From NCBI GenBank assembly GCA_035719045.1, contig DASTGO010000224.1:1-22010 (forward strand): a stretch of DNA of 22,010 nt, read 5' to 3'. Within the stretch, counting starts at the first letter, position 1. Every line of letters begins with the position of its first letter. This DNA is from DASTGO01 sp035719045. GTDB lineage: Bacteria; Actinomycetota; Actinomycetes; Actinomycetales; Kineosporiaceae. A model generated the notes under the pieces. It was not told the DNA's origin. It saw only the letters and a program-made list of their open reading frames with translations, and made no database searches. Made by a program: the position numbers and the translations under genes. This document shows positions 20,014 through 22,010 of this stretch, one piece after another.

Positions 20014-21603
20014 TCAGTCGGACAGGTCGACCAGGTGGGCGGAACGGGCGCCGATCTCGCGCGCCACGTCCTCGACCGCCGCGGCCGGCGGCACCGAGTC
20101 GAGGGTCAGCACCGAGACCGCCGGGCCACCGGCGACCTCACGGCCGACCTGCATCGCGGCGATGTTGACCCCGGCCTCGCCGAGCACCCGCCCGAGGGTG
20201 CCGATCACGCCGGGACGGTCGGTGTAGCGCAGCACGAGCATGTGCGTGGAGATCGGGATCTCCAGGTCCAGCCCGTCGATGCCGACCAGCTTCTCGACCT
20301 GCTTCGGACCGGTCAGGGTGCCCGCGACGGAGACCTGACGGCCGTCCGGCAGGGTCCCGCGCAGGGCAACGACATTGCGGAACTCCGGGCTCACCGGGTC
20401 GGTCAGCAGGCGGACCTCGATCCCCCGCTCCTCCGCCAGTCCGGGCGCGTTGACGTAGGTGACCTGCGCCTCGACGACATCGGTGAACAGGCCCTTGAGC
20501 GCGGCCAGCCGCAGCACGGACACGTCGTACGACGTGATCTCGCCGCGGACCTCGACGTCGAGCTGACCCGGGATGCCGCCCGCGACCGCGGTGAACACCC
20601 GGCCGAGCTTCTCGGCGAGCGGGATACCGGGCCGGACGTCCTCGGCGATCACACCGCCGGAGACGTTGACCGCGTCCGGGACGAGCTCACCGGCCAGGGC
20701 CAGCCGCACCGACTTCGCGACCGCGATGCCGGCCTTCTCCTGGGCCTCGTCGGTGGACGCCCCGAGGTGCGGGGTGACCACGACGTTCTCCAGCTCGAAC
20801 AGCGGGGAGTCGGTGCAGGGCTCCTTGGCGAACACGTCGAGCCCGGCGCCGGCCACCCGGCCCTCCTTGAGCGCGGAGAACAGCGCCGCCTCGTCGACGA
20901 TCCCGCCCCGGGCGGCGTTGACGATCCGCACGCTCGGCTTGACCTTGCGCAGCGCCTCCTCGCCGATCAGACCGACCGTCTCGGGGGTCTTCGGCAGGTG
21001 CACGGTGATGAAGTCGCTCTCGGCGAGCAGCTCGTCCAGCCCGACCAGCTTGATGCCGAGCTGCCCGGCCCGCGCGCTGGAGACGTAGGGGTCGAAGGCG
21101 ATGATCCTGGTGCCGAAGGCGGCCAACCGCTGGGCCACCAGCTGACCGATCCGGCCGAGGCCGACGACGCCGACGGTCTTCTCGTACAGCTCGACGCCGG
21201 AGTACTTCGAGCGCTTCCAGGCACCGCCGTGCAGGGACTGGTTGGCCTGCGGGATGTTCCGGGCCGAGGCCAGCAGCAGACCGATGGCCAGCTCGGCCGC
21301 CGAGACGATGTTCGACGTCGGTGCGTTGACCACCATGACGCCGGCCTGGGTGGCCGCCTTGACGTCCACGTTGTCCAGGCCCACCCCGGCGCGGGCGACC
21401 ACCTTGAGCTGCTTGGCGGCGGCCAGGGCTTCGGCGTCCACCTTGGTCGCACTGCGGACCAGGATGGCGTCGACGTCGGCGATGGCGGTCAGGAGCTGGG
21501 AGCGGTCGGACCCGTCGCAGGAGCGGATCTCGAAGTCGGGCCCGAGGGCCTCGACGGTCGCGGGCGAGAGCTCCTCGGCGATGAGTACGACAGGCTTGGT
21601 CAC
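20014..21603 (-). CDS. serA: D-3-phosphoglycerate dehydrogenase
   Basis: The cytoplasmic NAD-dependent enzyme oxidises 3-phosphoglycerate to 3-phosphohydroxypyruvate, the first step of serine synthesis. The 529-residue protein is the long actinobacterial type: substrate domain, Rossmann domain with VVGLGRIG (G148, G150, G153), catalytic R232 (VNAARGGIVDE), E261 (FAKEPCTDSPL) and H279 (TPHLGAS), then an allosteric substrate-binding domain (about 317-450) and a C-terminal ACT domain (about 455-529, LVLRYTDRPGVIGTLGRVLGEAG) that usually binds serine. The GTG at 21603 is chosen because AAGGG lies about seven bases upstream and the product starts MTKPVVLIAEELSPATVEALG, as in homologues. An ATG at 21630 would add nine residues but has no ribosome binding site. 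A palindrome overlaps its promoter. Confidence 0.96.
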   Translation of the reverse strand: MTKPVVLIAEELSPATVEALGPDFEIRSCDGSDRSQLLTAIADVDAILVRSATKVDAEALAAAKQLKVVARAGVGLDNVDVKAATQAGVMVVNAPTSNIVSAAELAIGLLLASARNIPQANQSLHGGAWKRSKYSGVELYEKTVGVVGLGRIGQLVAQRLAAFGTRIIAFDPYVSSARAGQLGIKLVGLDELLAESDFITVHLPKTPETVGLIGEEALRKVKPSVRIVNAARGGIVDEAALFSALKEGRVAGAGLDVFAKEPCTDSPLFELENVVVTPHLGASTDEAQEKAGIAVAKSVRLALAGELVPDAVNVSGGVIAEDVRPGIPLAEKLGRVFTAVAGGIPGQLDVEVRGEITSYDVSVLRLAALKGLFTDVVEAQVTYVNAPGLAEERGIEVRLLTDPVSPEFRNVVALRGTLPDGRQVSVAGTLTGPKQVEKLVGIDGLDLEIPISTHMLVLRYTDRPGVIGTLGRVLGEAGVNIAAMQVGREVAGGPAVSVLTLDSVPPAAAVEDVAREIGARSAHLVDLSD

Positions 21604-21643
21604 AGCGATCCCTTCGGATGGGTTGGACATGTCGCCACAGGCG

Positions 21644-21649
21644 AGTCTA
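21644..21649 (-). promoter_or_regulatory. -10 box TAGACT of serA
   Basis: On the minus strand TAGACT lies 40 bases before the GTG start of serA. The best -35 segment, GTGAAG (17 bases away), falls inside the palindrome at 21651-21680 and is weak, which fits an activator-dependent promoter. Confidence 0.45.
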
Positions 21650-21650
21650 C

Positions 21651-21680
21651 GGACGCTTGTGAACGCCTTCACGAGCGTCC
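21651..21680. promoter_or_regulatory. 30-nt inverted repeat at the serA promoter (CRP-like core)
   Basis: Arms GGACGCTTGTGAA (21651-21663) and TTCACGAGCGTCC (21668-21680) match at 12 of 13 positions around CGCC. The core TGTGA-N6-TCACG matches the CRP/GlxR consensus TGTGA-N6-TCACA at nine of ten bases. It covers the -35 region of serA. It could bind a regulator as DNA; because it lies upstream of the expected transcript start, an RNA hairpin is less likely. Confidence 0.5.
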
Positions 21681-21875
21681 GTCATGTGGACTCCCGGCAT
21701 CAGCATTCGGGACGCATCCGGCAGCGGGTCCGGTCGGGTGCCCCGGCCGGGTCCGCCGCAACGGTCCGCCCGGACCGGTCGACGTGCCGCCGGCCACCGC
21801 CGGAGCCTGCGACCGGTCCGTCATTCAGACGGCGCAGGACCGTCCCGGTCACTCCCCTCCCCCTTTTCGGCACCG

Positions 21876-22010
21876 TCAGGCCGGGCAGGACCAGGCCGCG
21901 GGATGGGCACCCAGCGGCGAGGGCGGCCCCGCCCAGGACAGCGGAACGCCCCCGATCGAGCCAGGGCACCGTACCCGCAGCACCCGGCCCAGCACCGAAT
22001 CGATCTCCTC
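21876..22010 (-). CDS. possible 3' end of an unidentified gene at the right edge
   Basis: A minus-strand frame open from the window edge to a TGA at 21876 reads EEIDSVLGRVLRVRCP and then a Gly/Pro/Ser-rich end. Its codons end mostly in G or C. No family is recognised, and a 45-codon open frame can occur by chance in GC-rich DNA. It would be upstream of and parallel to serA. Confidence 0.22.
   Translation of the reverse strand, partial: EEIDSVLGRVLRVRCPGSIGGVPLSWAGPPSPLGAHPAAWSCPA

Larger units (their letters stand above)
21604..22010. other. upstream region of serA up to the window edge
   Basis: This stretch holds the serA promoter candidate, the palindrome at 21651-21680 and a possible 3' end of another minus-strand gene from 21876. 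Between about 21700 and 21875 I see no gene with a ribosome binding site or family motif. A CT-rich segment (about 21852-21867) is the only compositional oddity. Confidence 0.4.

Noticed and set aside
21604..21630. ATG start of serA at 21630
   Set aside because: There is no Shine-Dalgarno sequence and the added residues do not fit homologues; the GTG at 21603 has AAGGG upstream.
21700..21969. 89-codon minus-strand open frame near the right edge
   Set aside because: It has no ribosome binding site or recognisable family, and its composition is like other chance frames here.

Overview
The window is very GC-rich DNA from an actinobacterium (Actinomycetota). Evidence: strong G/C third-position bias; an HU protein with a long Lys/Ala/Pro/Thr-rich tail as in mycobacterial HupB and streptomycete HupS; an F420-pathway cofC gene; an NdgR-type IclR regulator divergent from leuCD; and the gpsA-plsC / cofC / murA / hup / leuDC / ndgR / tRNA-Gln / tRNA-Glu order, related to arrangements in Streptomyces and Mycobacterium. 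A methyl-accepting chemotaxis protein suggests a motile lineage (for example near Geodermatophilales or Nakamurellales, not provable here). No mobile element, CRISPR array, rRNA or phage gene was seen.

Layout. Left part (1-6500): the start of an unidentified minus-strand gene at the edge, a leaderless Cys/Met-metabolism PLP enzyme, an MCP with a possible sigma-28-type promoter, then minus-strand plsC-gpsA with an ATGA overlap, and plus-strand cofC plus a small cold-shock-like protein. Middle (6500-12400): minus-strand murA, hup, leuD and leuC, then the divergent regulator ndgR and two tRNA genes closed by a strong hairpin terminator. Right part (12500-22010): minus-strand HAD phosphatase and FAH-family hydrolase, plus-strand galM, then minus-strand cimA, ilvE, leuB and serA.

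The unifying theme is branched-chain amino-acid synthesis. CimA makes (R)-citramalate from pyruvate and acetyl-CoA. LeuCD and LeuB can convert it to 2-oxobutyrate, and IlvE carries out the last transamination. The window therefore holds the threonine-independent entry into isoleucine synthesis, together with leucine enzymes, a regulator (NdgR) and serine entry (SerA).

The most interesting find is upstream of cimA: an unannotated 15-residue reading frame with the run V-I-I-I (including a rare ATT codon), followed by an intrinsic terminator with a T-run and then the cimA ribosome binding site. This has the architecture of a transcription attenuator that senses isoleucine/valine charging. Other signals include a 19-nt operator-like palindrome between ndgR and leuC, a 30-nt CRP-like palindrome at the serA promoter, five genes with a -10 box exactly six bases before the start codon (leaderless mRNAs), and a copy of the tRNA-Gln 3' acceptor strand directly abutting its mature 5' end.
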